DNA of 14,227 nucleotides from CAZNLL01 sp964573885 (GCA_964573885.1 CAZNLL010000105.1:1-14227); one strand, 5' to 3'. Shown: positions 1 through 7,663, numbered from the stretch's first letter. Numbers and translations: made by a program. The notes: generated by a model from the sequence alone, not told the origin.

Positions 1-730
1 AAAGTTTTTGGAGCACCTTCCCATGGTAACGGGTGGACGTCTGGAGAATTCCCTCGTGATTGATGATGAATGCATCACCGGAACCGGCAAGTACCAGATT
101 GGATAAAAGGTTTTCAAAGGGGGCGATGCTTAAGGAAGCGCGAAGCACATAAGAGGCCCCGCTTTGACCGGTCCCCTTGACTGCAATCACCAGGTGGGGC
201 ACCTTCCGATATCCCAGGAACACATCACTGATGTAGATGCCGTTTTCCAACACTTGCTTGAACCATTTTTGCCCGCTGTAATCTTTCCCCTCAAGGTTAT
301 AGGGTCCCACGTAATTGACCTGATATCCTGCGGCGTTGATCACACCGATATCGACAAATCCCCCGCCGAAGCTTCGCTTGAGGTTTTCGAGGATCCCGGA
401 CAGCCTCTCCTTGTTGCTTAAACTCTCAAAGCCATTGTCATGAACGATAAAGTCCAAGGCGAATTTCCGTTCTTTCAGGAAAAAGGATACGGCGCGCCTG
501 GTGTTTGATACAACCCGGGTGGTGCGGAAAAGGTATTCAGATTCAATGGCCCTTTGCATGGCCTTGTAATTCACCACGGTAATAAAAATGAGCGGTACCA
601 GGGAAACCCCGCCTGTCAACAAAACAGCCAGTTTCCAGATGCGCCGGTAGGTATACTGATGCCTGGATGCGCCGGGTGCGATCTCCTGTTTATCCCAGAA
701 AGAGGGCTTTATCCTGCTCAAAAAAGTCAT
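1..730 (-). CDS. dCache-domain sensor histidine kinase, N-terminal part only (runs off the left edge)
   Basis: An open frame runs leftward from an ATG at 728-730 to the window edge without a stop, giving 243 codons. Seen: a basic cytoplasmic start, one membrane helix at about residues 33-54 (tryptophan-led, then LAVLLTGG and PLIFITVV), then an extracytoplasmic sensor region. Residues about 150-186 contain YSGQKWF, ISDVFLGYR and PHLVIAVKG, the pattern of dCache_1 domains, with a second lobe near 218-235. The kinase core is outside the window, so 'histidine kinase' is inferred from the domain and from the response regulator 49 bp upstream on the same strand; a chemoreceptor or diguanylate cyclase is possible. 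No earlier in-frame start exists downstream of the regulator's stop. The ribosome site is poor (an AGG abuts the ATG), so translation may depend on the upstream gene. The ligand is unknown; dCache domains bind small organic or inorganic molecules. Confidence 0.8.
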   Translation of the reverse strand, partial: MTFLSRIKPSFWDKQEIAPGASRHQYTYRRIWKLAVLLTGGVSLVPLIFITVVNYKAMQRAIESEYLFRTTRVVSNTRRAVSFFLKERKFALDFIVHDNGFESLSNKERLSGILENLKRSFGGGFVDIGVINAAGYQVNYVGPYNLEGKDYSGQKWFKQVLENGIYISDVFLGYRKVPHLVIAVKGTGQSGASYVLRASLSIAPFENLLSNLVLAGSGDAFIINHEGILQTSTRYHGKVLQKL

Positions 731-779
731 CCTGAGTGAATACGATTTGGAGTTCTTTAAAAGCCAGGCTTCACGGGGT

Positions 780-2009
780 TTACCGCTCTCCCGAAGCCTT
801 CCTTTGCCTGATCTTTTCGTTCGCCTTTTTGATGGTCCGGCTCAGGTTGTCAATATCGACGGGTTTCTGAAGATACGCAAAGGCCCCAAGTTTCATGCAG
901 GTTTCCCTGTCAGCCTCCGATCCGTGCCCCGTCAGGATGATAACCTCTATTTCCGGGTTGGTCTGTTTCACCCGTTTTAAAACCTCGATCCCGTCAATGC
1001 CGGGCATCCTGAGATCCAGGATCATGACTTCGGGCTCGTCCATCTCAATCAACTCCAGGGCGGATTCGCCGTCGTAGGCGACCGCCGAACCCATATCCCG
1101 CATGAGCAGGCGCTCGGAGAGGGTTTCTACAAATTCCCGTTCGTCGTCAACAAGCAACACTTTTGAGGGCGTTTCGAAATCATGTTTCCGGTATATGTCC
1201 GCCTGATGAAATCCTTTACCCACGTCTACTTTCGCGCTTTTCACGCCCGGAACCTGGCTTACGATGTGGATGAGCTCTTCTTCGAGGCGATTCAACATGA
1301 GAACGTGTTTATTGATCGTTAAGGTTATATCGCCGTTTTTTGCTTCCACGCCCACATTATGACCTTCCTTGACCAGTCTCACCTCGACCTGGGCGGAAAG
1401 GAGAAAATCCTCCACCGCCCTCTTTGATCGAGCCGTGGCTTTTACCGCCTCGTTTTTCATCCCCTCCCGTATGCGTTCGACGACTTGGGTCTGACCCGGC
1501 TTATCCGTGGGCAAAAGCATGTCATATAACACCGGGTCCCAGGGATCGTTGACCTCCATAAGTCCGTGCACCCACGCGGCGGCATCCTCATCGCCCTTCC
1601 GAATAAAGCGCACGGCGTCACTTGCACTCAAATTATGGCCGTGAATGGCTGTCTGTATCCTGAAAGCCATGTCTGCGATAAGACACACCCGGAGCACGTG
1701 GGTGATCTCCTTTGGAATTAAGTGGGAGATGAACCCCCGGATCACAAGGTTCTCCTCCGAGAGTATCTGGGCCAGCGCCAACTTGACATAGGCGATGGAT
1801 CGTTCTCTTTCATGGGTGAATTTATTGAACACAGAGGTCTTGGCTGAAAAGGCGCGCTTTACCTTCTGCGGAGGAATACCTGAAAGCGTGCTGGCTTCAG
1901 ACACAATATCCGAATCATTCATCAGCTTGTATCCCGTGTCGGAAACAAGCCTGGTCACAATCGATTTTTCACCGCAACAGATACCGCTGAATATGCTGAC
2001 TGCTGTCAT
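780..2009 (-). CDS. Response regulator with N-terminal cytidylate-kinase-like domain, central BON-like domain and C-terminal receiver domain
   Basis: The protein has 409 residues in three parts. Residues 1-180 resemble the cytidylate-kinase-like family (start SIFSGICCGEKSIVTRL, then YKLMNDSDIV, and LVIRGF near 88-93), but the glycine-rich loop is not a clean GxxxxGK[ST], so nucleotide binding or catalysis is uncertain. Residues about 190-265 look like a BON domain (VEAKNGDITLTI, then a helix, then VPGVKSAKVDVG). Residues 283-400 are a complete receiver domain with acidic pair D288/D289, phosphoacceptor D332 in LDLRMPG, T360 and K382 in QKP. There is no DNA-binding output domain, so the kinase-like or BON part is the likely output. 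The start has a good ribosome site (GGGAGG about 6 bases upstream). It lies 80 bp after the SulP stop and 49 bp before the dCache sensor, on the same strand, so it is probably the partner of that sensor and cotranscribed with the transporter. The receiver call is firm, the kinase-like call good, and the BON call moderate. Confidence 0.88.
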   Translation of the reverse strand: MTAVSIFSGICCGEKSIVTRLVSDTGYKLMNDSDIVSEASTLSGIPPQKVKRAFSAKTSVFNKFTHERERSIAYVKLALAQILSEENLVIRGFISHLIPKEITHVLRVCLIADMAFRIQTAIHGHNLSASDAVRFIRKGDEDAAAWVHGLMEVNDPWDPVLYDMLLPTDKPGQTQVVERIREGMKNEAVKATARSKRAVEDFLLSAQVEVRLVKEGHNVGVEAKNGDITLTINKHVLMLNRLEEELIHIVSQVPGVKSAKVDVGKGFHQADIYRKHDFETPSKVLLVDDEREFVETLSERLLMRDMGSAVAYDGESALELIEMDEPEVMILDLRMPGIDGIEVLKRVKQTNPEIEVIILTGHGSEADRETCMKLGAFAYLQKPVDIDNLSRTIKKANEKIRQRKASGER

Positions 2010-2089
2010 TTAAGCCTCCCTTATTGTCGCTTCCTGTTTAGAAGCCTTCCGAAATCCATGCGTGCCCTTTTCTTACCGGGTTTCAAATC

Positions 2090-4216
2090 CTATGTGGAAG
2101 GAGTCGCCGAAAGGAGGGGACAAACTTCCTCCTCCGCTGATCCATGTGCTTTTTCATGGACGGATTCAATAGCCTTTTCCATGGTAGGAAATATATTATT
2201 CCTGCCTATCTTGGCCGTAAAATAGGTGCGTTCCAAAACATCCATGACGGACTCGTTCACGCCGCTAAGAGAGATATCCACGCCCGCACTTCGAACCCGG
2301 TCCACCAACAAGGACAGGGTCTCTTCTCCTGAGGCATCAATATCATTAATGCCGTTGGACACAATGATAATGTGTTTGAGGTCCTTCTTGTTCCGCATGA
2401 GTTCCGTTACCTTATCCTCGAGATAGCTCGAATTTGCAAAGAAAAGCGGGCCGTCGAAGCGGAACATGGAAACATAGGGGCATTCCTTCAACCCGTGTGT
2501 GGTGACACACCGAAGCGCCTCATCCTTATGTCTCGAAAGGGAGACGACCTTGGGGCGCATATTCTTGTAGAGAAACACGCCAAGAGAAAGGACGACGCCG
2601 ATCATAATCCCCTTATCCAGGTGGGGGGCGAAAGCCAGGGTGCACACAAAGGTGATAATGGAGATGGCCCCGTCATACCACTGGGCCTTCCAGGCATGTA
2701 AGAATCCGGAGACATTGATCAGGCCGATCACCGCCATCATGATAACCGCCGCTAAGACCGCCTGGGGGAGATAGTAGAGAAGGGGTGTAAAAAAGAGAAG
2801 CACAATCACAACGGCGAGACTCGTAAAGACGCTGGAAAGGCCAGATACCGCACCGGCTTGGAGGTTGACCGCAGATCTGGAAAATGACCCGGATGTGGGA
2901 TAGCTTTTACCCATGGCGCCGCAGATGTTGGCCAACCCCTGGCCGATGAGTTCCTGGTTCGGATCGAGACGTTGGCCTGTCTTGGCCGCCATGGCTTTGG
3001 CAATGGATATGGCCTCCATAAAGCCGAGGAGGGATATGATGGCCGCATAGGGGAAAAGATGGAAGATCACTCTGGCGTCGATGCCGGGAACCGACAACGA
3101 CGGCAGGCCCGCGGGGATGGTTCCCACAACCGCGCCGCCTCCCATCATAGTCAAATGATCTTCAGGGAGGTGACGGTTGCCGATCTTGAGACGCCAAACG
3201 CGGCCGTCATGCTCACGTCCCACCGGGATGTGGCCGTCCCGGTAAAATTCTAGTGAGCCGTCGGGCTGTGGAACCGCCCTCAGTACAATGTTTCTGAGTT
3301 GAGTGCGGTACTCGTGGGCCTTTTCCTTCAACCCCTCGATCTGGAATGTGAGGCGCTTTGCGGCGTGCTCCGCGTCAAGGGCCCCTTGAAAATGGTGGGC
3401 CTCCTTGAATGCCTCCAGGGCCTTATAGGCTTCGGACCGCTCCTCGGAGAGTTCGGGGATTTTATCGACGGTTTCATTGAATTTGGTAATCAACTCCCGC
3501 ACCTGGGGAGAGGCGACGGCGGAGAGGTCAACCGTTTTGTTGTGTTGAAACCCCGTGGCCCATGAGAGGATGGTGGTCACCGCTACGGCCACCAGCACAT
3601 TGGGGATCCGGGGTGAGATCCACCTTAGGAAATACATGATGGCAAAAGCCAGTGCCCCCATGAAAAAGGTGGGCCAATGGGTGTAATGAAACGCCGCCTC
3701 GATAACACGCAGGATGGTCGCGTAATGGTGATCGGCCTTATCCACATAGACACCGAACATCTTGGAGAGCTGGGAAGAGGCGATAATGATGGCCGCCGCG
3801 TTGGTAAAGCCGTTCACCACCGGGTGGGAGAGGAAGTTGACCACAAGACCGAGCCTTAAAACCCCCAGGGCGAGCTGGAATACGCCCACCATGAGGGCAA
3901 GCATGATGGCATAGGCGATATACCCTTCACTGCCGGCGGTGGCCAGGGGTTCAAGGGAGGCTGCGGTCATCAAAGAGACTACAGCCACGGGACCGGTTGC
4001 CAGCTGACGGCTGGACCCGAAAAGCGCGGCGACCATGGGTGGCAGGAACGAGGCGTAAAGGCCGTAGTAGGCCGGAAGCCCCGCCAATTGTGCGTAGGCC
4101 ATGGACTGCGGTATAAGGACGAGTGCCACGGTCAAGCCGGAGAGGGCGTCCAGCCTCAAACTGTTCATCGTGTAATGCTTAAACCAGGACAGAAAGGGAA
4201 ATATTTTATGCCGCAT
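2090..4216 (-). CDS. SulP-family inorganic anion transporter with C-terminal STAS domain and large internal insert
   Basis: SulP proteins move sulfate, bicarbonate or related anions across the inner membrane. Seen in the 708-residue product: the family signature near the N terminus (ALSGLTVALVLIPQSMAYA and LPAYYGLY), the core motifs NGFTNAAAI and KSYPTSGSFSRSAVN, many hydrophobic helices, and a C-terminal STAS domain at about 575-690 with D-A-S-G at 627-630, where a serine is often phosphorylated. Unusual: about 130 residues at roughly 228-360 separate the TM segment ending ILSWATG from GTIPAGLPSL, which are normally close together. The insert is charged, predicted helical or coiled-coil, then beta-like. 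Start choice: the open frame begins at TTG 4252, with ATGs at 4243, 4222 and 4216; the ATG at 4216 has AGGTGA about 5 bases upstream and overlaps the tetR stop by 11 bp, which suggests translational coupling. The substrate cannot be told from sequence. Confidence 0.93.
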   Translation of the reverse strand: MRHKIFPFLSWFKHYTMNSLRLDALSGLTVALVLIPQSMAYAQLAGLPAYYGLYASFLPPMVAALFGSSRQLATGPVAVVSLMTAASLEPLATAGSEGYIAYAIMLALMVGVFQLALGVLRLGLVVNFLSHPVVNGFTNAAAIIIASSQLSKMFGVYVDKADHHYATILRVIEAAFHYTHWPTFFMGALAFAIMYFLRWISPRIPNVLVAVAVTTILSWATGFQHNKTVDLSAVASPQVRELITKFNETVDKIPELSEERSEAYKALEAFKEAHHFQGALDAEHAAKRLTFQIEGLKEKAHEYRTQLRNIVLRAVPQPDGSLEFYRDGHIPVGREHDGRVWRLKIGNRHLPEDHLTMMGGGAVVGTIPAGLPSLSVPGIDARVIFHLFPYAAIISLLGFMEAISIAKAMAAKTGQRLDPNQELIGQGLANICGAMGKSYPTSGSFSRSAVNLQAGAVSGLSSVFTSLAVVIVLLFFTPLLYYLPQAVLAAVIMMAVIGLINVSGFLHAWKAQWYDGAISIITFVCTLAFAPHLDKGIMIGVVLSLGVFLYKNMRPKVVSLSRHKDEALRCVTTHGLKECPYVSMFRFDGPLFFANSSYLEDKVTELMRNKKDLKHIIIVSNGINDIDASGEETLSLLVDRVRSAGVDISLSGVNESVMDVLERTYFTAKIGRNNIFPTMEKAIESVHEKAHGSAEEEVCPLLSATPST

Positions 4217-4820
4217 ATTCATCACCTGTTTCGGAATTTCCATGATTCCCAACCATTCTTCGGCAGGCGGTGATCAGGTCATAGTAAAGGGAGCCGGCGT
4301 CGTAGAGCTCATAGGTGTTGAACCTCACGAGGCCGTCCACCATGGAGAAAATGATCAGGGCGGTCTTTTTGGGGGGCATGGGCGCCATGGAGCCGTCCTC
4401 CTGGCCCTTGACCAAGGCATTCTCAAAGATGTTCACCAGGCCGTTATATATGGTCTCAAGGTGATCTTTGCAGGCCTCATTAACCCTTGCCAGTTCATAG
4501 GCGTCGTGACGGTGTAAAAGCAAAAACCGGTCTTCCATCTTGCCGGCCAGGGAGAGATAGAAAGAGAGGGCCCCTTCCAGCATATCCATGCCGCTTTCAA
4601 AGTCCATCTCTCTCAAATAATGGTCAAATTCATCCATCAGGTCCTGCCTCAACTGCTCCAGGATGGCCAGGAAAAGGTCCTCTTTGCTCTTAAAATGATA
4701 GAAGATGGTGCCCTCGGCGGCACCGGTCATCTGGGATATTTCCGACATACGGGTATTCTCAAACCCCTTTCGTGAGAAGAGGAGGGTGGCGGCACGGATT
4801 ATGGATTCTTTTTTGGTCAT
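4206..4820 (-). CDS. TetR/AcrR-family transcriptional repressor
   Basis: This 204-residue protein has the typical TetR layout. The N-terminal helix-turn-helix is at about residues 5-50, with FSRKGFENTRMSEIS, AAEGTIFYHFKSKEDLF and the conserved F-Y-H-F around 40-43. A helical ligand-binding and dimer region follows. It is the first gene of the minus-strand operon and overlaps sulP by a few bases, so it most likely represses its own operon. A perfect 14-bp palindrome sits 26 bp before its start, just past a good promoter, where such a repressor would act. The ribosome site is weak (AGGGAA about 13 bases upstream). The ligand is not predictable; an anion or a membrane stress signal would fit the operon but is speculation. 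Confidence 0.93.
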   Translation of the reverse strand: MTKKESIIRAATLLFSRKGFENTRMSEISQMTGAAEGTIFYHFKSKEDLFLAILEQLRQDLMDEFDHYLREMDFESGMDMLEGALSFYLSLAGKMEDRFLLLHRHDAYELARVNEACKDHLETIYNGLVNIFENALVKGQEDGSMAPMPPKKTALIIFSMVDGLVRFNTYELYDAGSLYYDLITACRRMVGNHGNSETGDEYAA

Positions 4821-4846
4821 TTGATCAATTATTTCCCTAAAAACTG

Positions 4847-4860
4847 ACTGAGCACTCAGT
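4847..4860. promoter_or_regulatory. Candidate TetR operator (palindrome ACTGAGCACTCAGT)
   Basis: Two 6-base arms, ACTGAG and CTCAGT, are perfect reverse complements separated by CA. The palindrome begins 4 bases after the -10 box of the tetR promoter (4865-4870) and ends 26 bp before the tetR start, so it covers the expected transcription start. TetR-family repressors usually bind such palindromes in their own promoters. Binding by the neighbouring regulator is inferred. Confidence 0.65.
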
Positions 4861-4864
4861 TGGG

Positions 4865-4893
4865 ATTCTCATCTATTCTTGCCCATGTGTCAA
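4865..4893 (-). promoter_or_regulatory. Sigma-70-type promoter of the tetR-sulP operon
   Basis: On the minus strand the -35 box is a perfect TTGACA (4888-4893), the spacer is exactly 17 bp, and the -10 box is GAGAAT (4865-4870, four of six matches). Directly upstream lie A and T tracts (about 4895-4925) that would act as an UP element. The candidate operator follows immediately downstream. Confidence 0.62.
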
Positions 4894-4894
4894 T

Positions 4895-4921
4895 AAAAAA
4901 ATCAAAAAAATTGTTTTTTTG
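4895..4921 (-). terminator. A/T-only stem with T tract: possible femX terminator and/or UP element
   Basis: Read on the minus strand this is C-A7, a 3-base loop CAA, T7-G, then A and a run of seven T. The 8-bp stem has only one G-C pair, which is poor for an intrinsic terminator, yet the layout is right and it lies downstream of the FemABX-like gene. It also ends 1 base before the perfect -35 box of the tetR promoter, so an UP-element role is at least as likely. Confidence 0.35.
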
Positions 4922-5031
4922 TCTTTTTAAGGGGAGCGTTGACCAGTAGATTGCTTTAAATTATAAATAGATAAACGAATAGTGAGGAGGGTGAACGATC
5001 TGACAAGAGGATCTTGGTGTTCCTGAAGGGT

Positions 5032-6108
5032 CTAGGTTTTATTGGGGACCATGCCTTCCCACTGAAAAGATGAGAGGAAGGCCAGGCTGGAGTATCTTCC
5101 TTCATCGAAGGGATAGTCCCAGCAGCCCCGGAAATGGCGGACTTCGCCGCCGAAGCGGGTTTTGAAAAGAAAGAGGCCGTGCATGGGATGCCGGGGATCG
5201 GTGGTGGGAGGGATCCCCAGTAAATCAAAATACCGGTACCCCTGTACCTTTGCATCCATAATGGCCTTCCACAGCACGGCAAAGGATGCGAAAAGCCTCC
5301 TTCCCCGCCTGCAAGAGGTGCTGTGGAGGTAATAGGCCGTGGCGTTGTGAAAGGCGATGACGCTTCCCGCCAAGATCCTCTCCCCCTGGAAGGCGAGATA
5401 TAAACGCAGGCTCACCGCGTGTTTGCGCGCCGTGGTGAAGAGCTCCTGGAAATAGGCCGGGTCTTCTGAGACAATCTGTTTGCGCTTTGCCATGTCCACA
5501 TAGATGGGGTACCACTCCGGCAGGGCCTCATGTCCGTTGACCCGGACGTTGACCCCTTCCCGGAAGGCACGACGGATGCAGTACCTGGTCTTGCCGTGCA
5601 TTGCGCGCAGGATTTGGGGAGCCGATTTTCCGAGGTCCATCAAAACCGTGGCAGGGGGCTGCATGTCCGTGGGGGCCTTGCGAAGGTTCCAGTTTCGGCT
5701 TCCAAAGTTCATCCGCATTTCCCGTATCCGGGGCTCCGGGGGACCGGTCCAGTTGAGTTTGTCCTTTCCTGAAGGGGCGTAGGGGCTGGACCAGGGAAGG
5801 TCATAACGCAGAAAACGGCACTCACCGGGCAAGAGGGGCCTGATTTTTTCTGAAAGGGTCTCCAGGAAAGGGCCCTGATCCTCATGGGATATGTCAATAT
5901 CCGGTCCGTAGGGGACATACCCGAAGGCGGCGTCATCCGTGCAGGGACGGTGGACCATGATGATGAAGGTCCGGTCGCCCAGGTAGGTGATTTGAAAGGC
6001 CTGGGTGTCGTAACCCCGTTTTTCTTTTAATCGGGCCCAGAATGAACTTTGAAACAGGTTGGAATCGTGGTCTATTTGTTTGGGATCGACCTCTTTGATT
6101 CTTAACAT
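5032..6108 (-). CDS. FemABX-family (GNAT-fold) aminoacyltransferase, peptidoglycan-bridge type
   Basis: FemABX enzymes use aminoacyl-tRNA to add residues to the peptidoglycan stem peptide or, in some relatives, to other acceptors. Seen in the 358-residue protein: FQSSFWARLKEKRGY near residues 19-33 (the family's N-terminal pattern), FGYVPYGP near 62-69, the central MHGKTRYCIRRAFREGV (170-186), and the C-terminal block GYRYFDLLGIPP (290-301) followed by HGLFLFKTRFGGE and WDYP. These match both GNAT-like lobes of the family. The length is near the usual 330-420, with no signal peptide or membrane helix, so it is cytoplasmic. The start has AGGAG 4 bases upstream and its own promoter. It stands alone, with no mur genes adjacent, so its acceptor is unknown. 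Deltaproteobacteria usually have direct cross-links, so a different role is possible. Confidence 0.82.
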   Translation of the reverse strand: MLRIKEVDPKQIDHDSNLFQSSFWARLKEKRGYDTQAFQITYLGDRTFIIMVHRPCTDDAAFGYVPYGPDIDISHEDQGPFLETLSEKIRPLLPGECRFLRYDLPWSSPYAPSGKDKLNWTGPPEPRIREMRMNFGSRNWNLRKAPTDMQPPATVLMDLGKSAPQILRAMHGKTRYCIRRAFREGVNVRVNGHEALPEWYPIYVDMAKRKQIVSEDPAYFQELFTTARKHAVSLRLYLAFQGERILAGSVIAFHNATAYYLHSTSCRRGRRLFASFAVLWKAIMDAKVQGYRYFDLLGIPPTTDPRHPMHGLFLFKTRFGGEVRHFRGCWDYPFDEGRYSSLAFLSSFQWEGMVPNKT

Positions 6109-6137
6109 GGTGCTCCTGAGAGGATTTTGGGTCCGGC

Positions 6138-6166
6138 AGTGTAGGAATTCCCGGGACGGATGTCAA
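6138..6166 (-). promoter_or_regulatory. Sigma-70-type promoter of the FemABX-like gene
   Basis: On the minus strand a perfect TTGACA (6161-6166) is followed after 17 bp by TACACT (6138-6143, four of six matches). The predicted start of transcription falls about 23 bp before the ATG, leaving room for the AGGAG ribosome site. Confidence 0.6.
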
Positions 6167-6175
6167 TACCTGGAA

Positions 6176-6189
6176 CCCTGTATATAGGG
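6176..6189. repeat. Short inverted repeat between divergent promoters (CCCTGTATATAGGG)
   Basis: Arms CCCT and AGGG flank a GTATAT centre that is itself partly self-complementary. It lies 9 bp upstream of the minus-strand -35 box and about 36 bp upstream of the plus-strand -35 box, so it could bind a regulator of one or both genes. No regulator can be named. Confidence 0.3.
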
Positions 6190-6225
6190 GAACGGCTGCA
6201 GGGCCGATTAGCCGGAATCAGGCGC

Positions 6226-6254
6226 TTGACTTGAATTCCCTCCTCGTATATCTT
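6226..6254 (+). promoter_or_regulatory. Sigma-70-type promoter of the symporter gene
   Basis: TTGACT (6226-6231, five of six) and TATCTT (6249-6254, four of six) are separated by exactly 17 bp. The symporter start follows about 47 bp downstream of the expected transcription start. Confidence 0.55.
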
Positions 6255-6307
6255 CCCGCCACTCGCAAAAAATTCCATGGGAAGCCTTACAGGCAAGGAA
6301 ACATGCT

Positions 6308-7413
6308 ATGTCTCAATTGGGGGCATTTGATTTTACCATCATCGGGTGTTACCTGGCGGCGGTTCTGGTCATAGGCGTACTGGCGGGGCGGCGNNNNNNN
6401 NNNNNNNNNNNNNNNNNNNNNNNNNNNNNNNNNNNNNNNNNNNNNNNNNNNNNNNNNNNNNNNNNNNNNNNNNNNNNNNNNNNNNNNNNNNNNGGGGCGG
6501 CGTTCTTATGGGCATGGGTATCATTATCGCCTATGATACCATCGGCGGGATGAGGGCCATTGTGGCCACAGACATCATGCAGTTTTTGATGCTGGCCGTG
6601 GGTATCCCGGTATGCCTCTTCATGGGCATCCGGGCGGTGGGCGGCATGGATGCCATGAGGGCGGCCCTCCCGCCGGGGCATTTCGCGCTTTTCGGCGCCA
6701 TCACGCCTGTGCAGTTTTTGTCGCTTTTTTTGACGTTTCTTCTGGGCGAGACCCTCGTACCCCCTTATGTGCGCCGTCTGTTTATAAGCCGCGATATCAC
6801 ACGAATCGAAAGGGGCACCTTATGGAGCGGCATATTCTCCATACCCTTTTTTGCATTCACCGGTGGTATCGGCCTGGTGGCCCTGGCCATGGAACCGGGT
6901 TTGGATCCCAACCTGTCCATGCCCTACATCATTCAGTCGGTACTCCCCGAGGGGCTTCGAGCCCTGGTGATCGCCAGCTTGATATCGGTGGTCATGTCCT
7001 CGGCTGATTCATTTTTGAATTCCGCCTCCATCGCCCTCGTCAATGATATCATCAATCCCCTCAGAGGGGTTCCCCTGGCCAGCCGCACGGGCCTTAGGTG
7101 GGCGAGGGTCACCACCCTGGCAACCGGGTCTGTGGCGGTGGTTTTCGCCCTCAAGATTCGAAGCCTTCTCGATATACTCATTTATGCCTATAATTTCTGG
7201 TCCCCCATTATACTGGTCCCCCTGGCAGCGGTTCTCATGGGATTCCGCATCACAAAGGCCGCATTTTTTGCCGGGGCGGCTTCCGGGATCGGAGGTGTGA
7301 TCTTGTGGAACCGCCTGCTCGGGGCCCCCGGCGGGTTTGACGGTTTGTTGATAGGCGTTTTCACCAACTTGGCGGTATTTTCGGTTGTTTCTTCCTTGAA
7401 GAGACGAAGATAA
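6308..7413 (+). CDS. Sodium:solute symporter (SSS/SLC5 family), interrupted by assembly gap
   Basis: The start at 6308 has AAGGAA 7 bases upstream and encodes the first membrane helix (DFTIIGCYLAAVLVIGVLAGR), after which the sequence is lost in the N-run. After the gap, 305 residues in another frame run to TAA at 7411. They contain IAYDTIGGMRAIVATDIMQ, the family hallmark, and ISVVMSSADSFLNSAS, which matches the Na+-site helix (SS-A-D-S), plus several more helices. Family members are about 460-500 residues, so roughly 120-140 residues are missing and the true gap is probably nearer 400 nt than 100. For both parts to be one frame, the missing length must be 2 modulo 3. The gene is probably intact in the organism. 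The substrate (sugar, proline, carboxylate or other) cannot be assigned without the missing part. Confidence 0.85.
6394..6493. other. Assembly gap of 100 N
   Basis: Exactly 100 undetermined bases, the conventional placeholder for a gap of unknown size. It lies inside the symporter gene after the first membrane helix. The last nine bases before and the first nine after are both GGGGCGGCG. Confidence 0.98.
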
Positions 7414-7615
7414 GCGTCAAGGGCATGCGCCTGGGGGTCCTGCATTGCCGGCGTTTTTGGCTTCCAATGTGGCCGACGTGCTAATGGATAAAGAAAAATC
7501 CGGATAATATGCCGATGTGATCCACGGTCCGGAGCCCTGCAGAGCCTTTGATCGGAGCCGGGATGCACGTTTCCTCCTCCCTATAGTCCTTACCTCTTTT
7601 ATTTTGCCCGGTCCT
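7414..7615. other. Spacer without recognisable gene
   Basis: Between the symporter stop and the DUF4197 promoter I see no convincing coding frame, RNA gene or U-tailed terminator. Open frames on the minus strand here have no protein-like features. Confidence 0.5.
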
Positions 7616-7624
7616 TGATATAAT
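7616..7624 (+). promoter_or_regulatory. Extended -10 promoter of the DUF4197 gene
   Basis: The sequence TGATATAAT carries the TG extension followed by a perfect TATAAT (7619-7624). The -35 position holds only a weak CTTTTA, as is usual for extended -10 promoters. The gene starts about 33 bp after the expected transcription start. Confidence 0.62.
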
Positions 7625-7663
7625 GAGAGTGTGGTCGAAGGCACGCCCTATCAAGGAGGTTCC

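Noticed and set aside
4217..4252. Longer sulP start (TTG at 4252, ATG at 4243 or 4222)
   Set aside because: The extra residues are not part of the family, and only the ATG at 4216 has a well-spaced AGGTGA. An alternative start remains possible.
7631..7663. Earlier start of the DUF4197 gene
   Set aside because: The signal peptide begins at 7664, directly after AAGGAGGT. The upstream 11 codons would spoil it.
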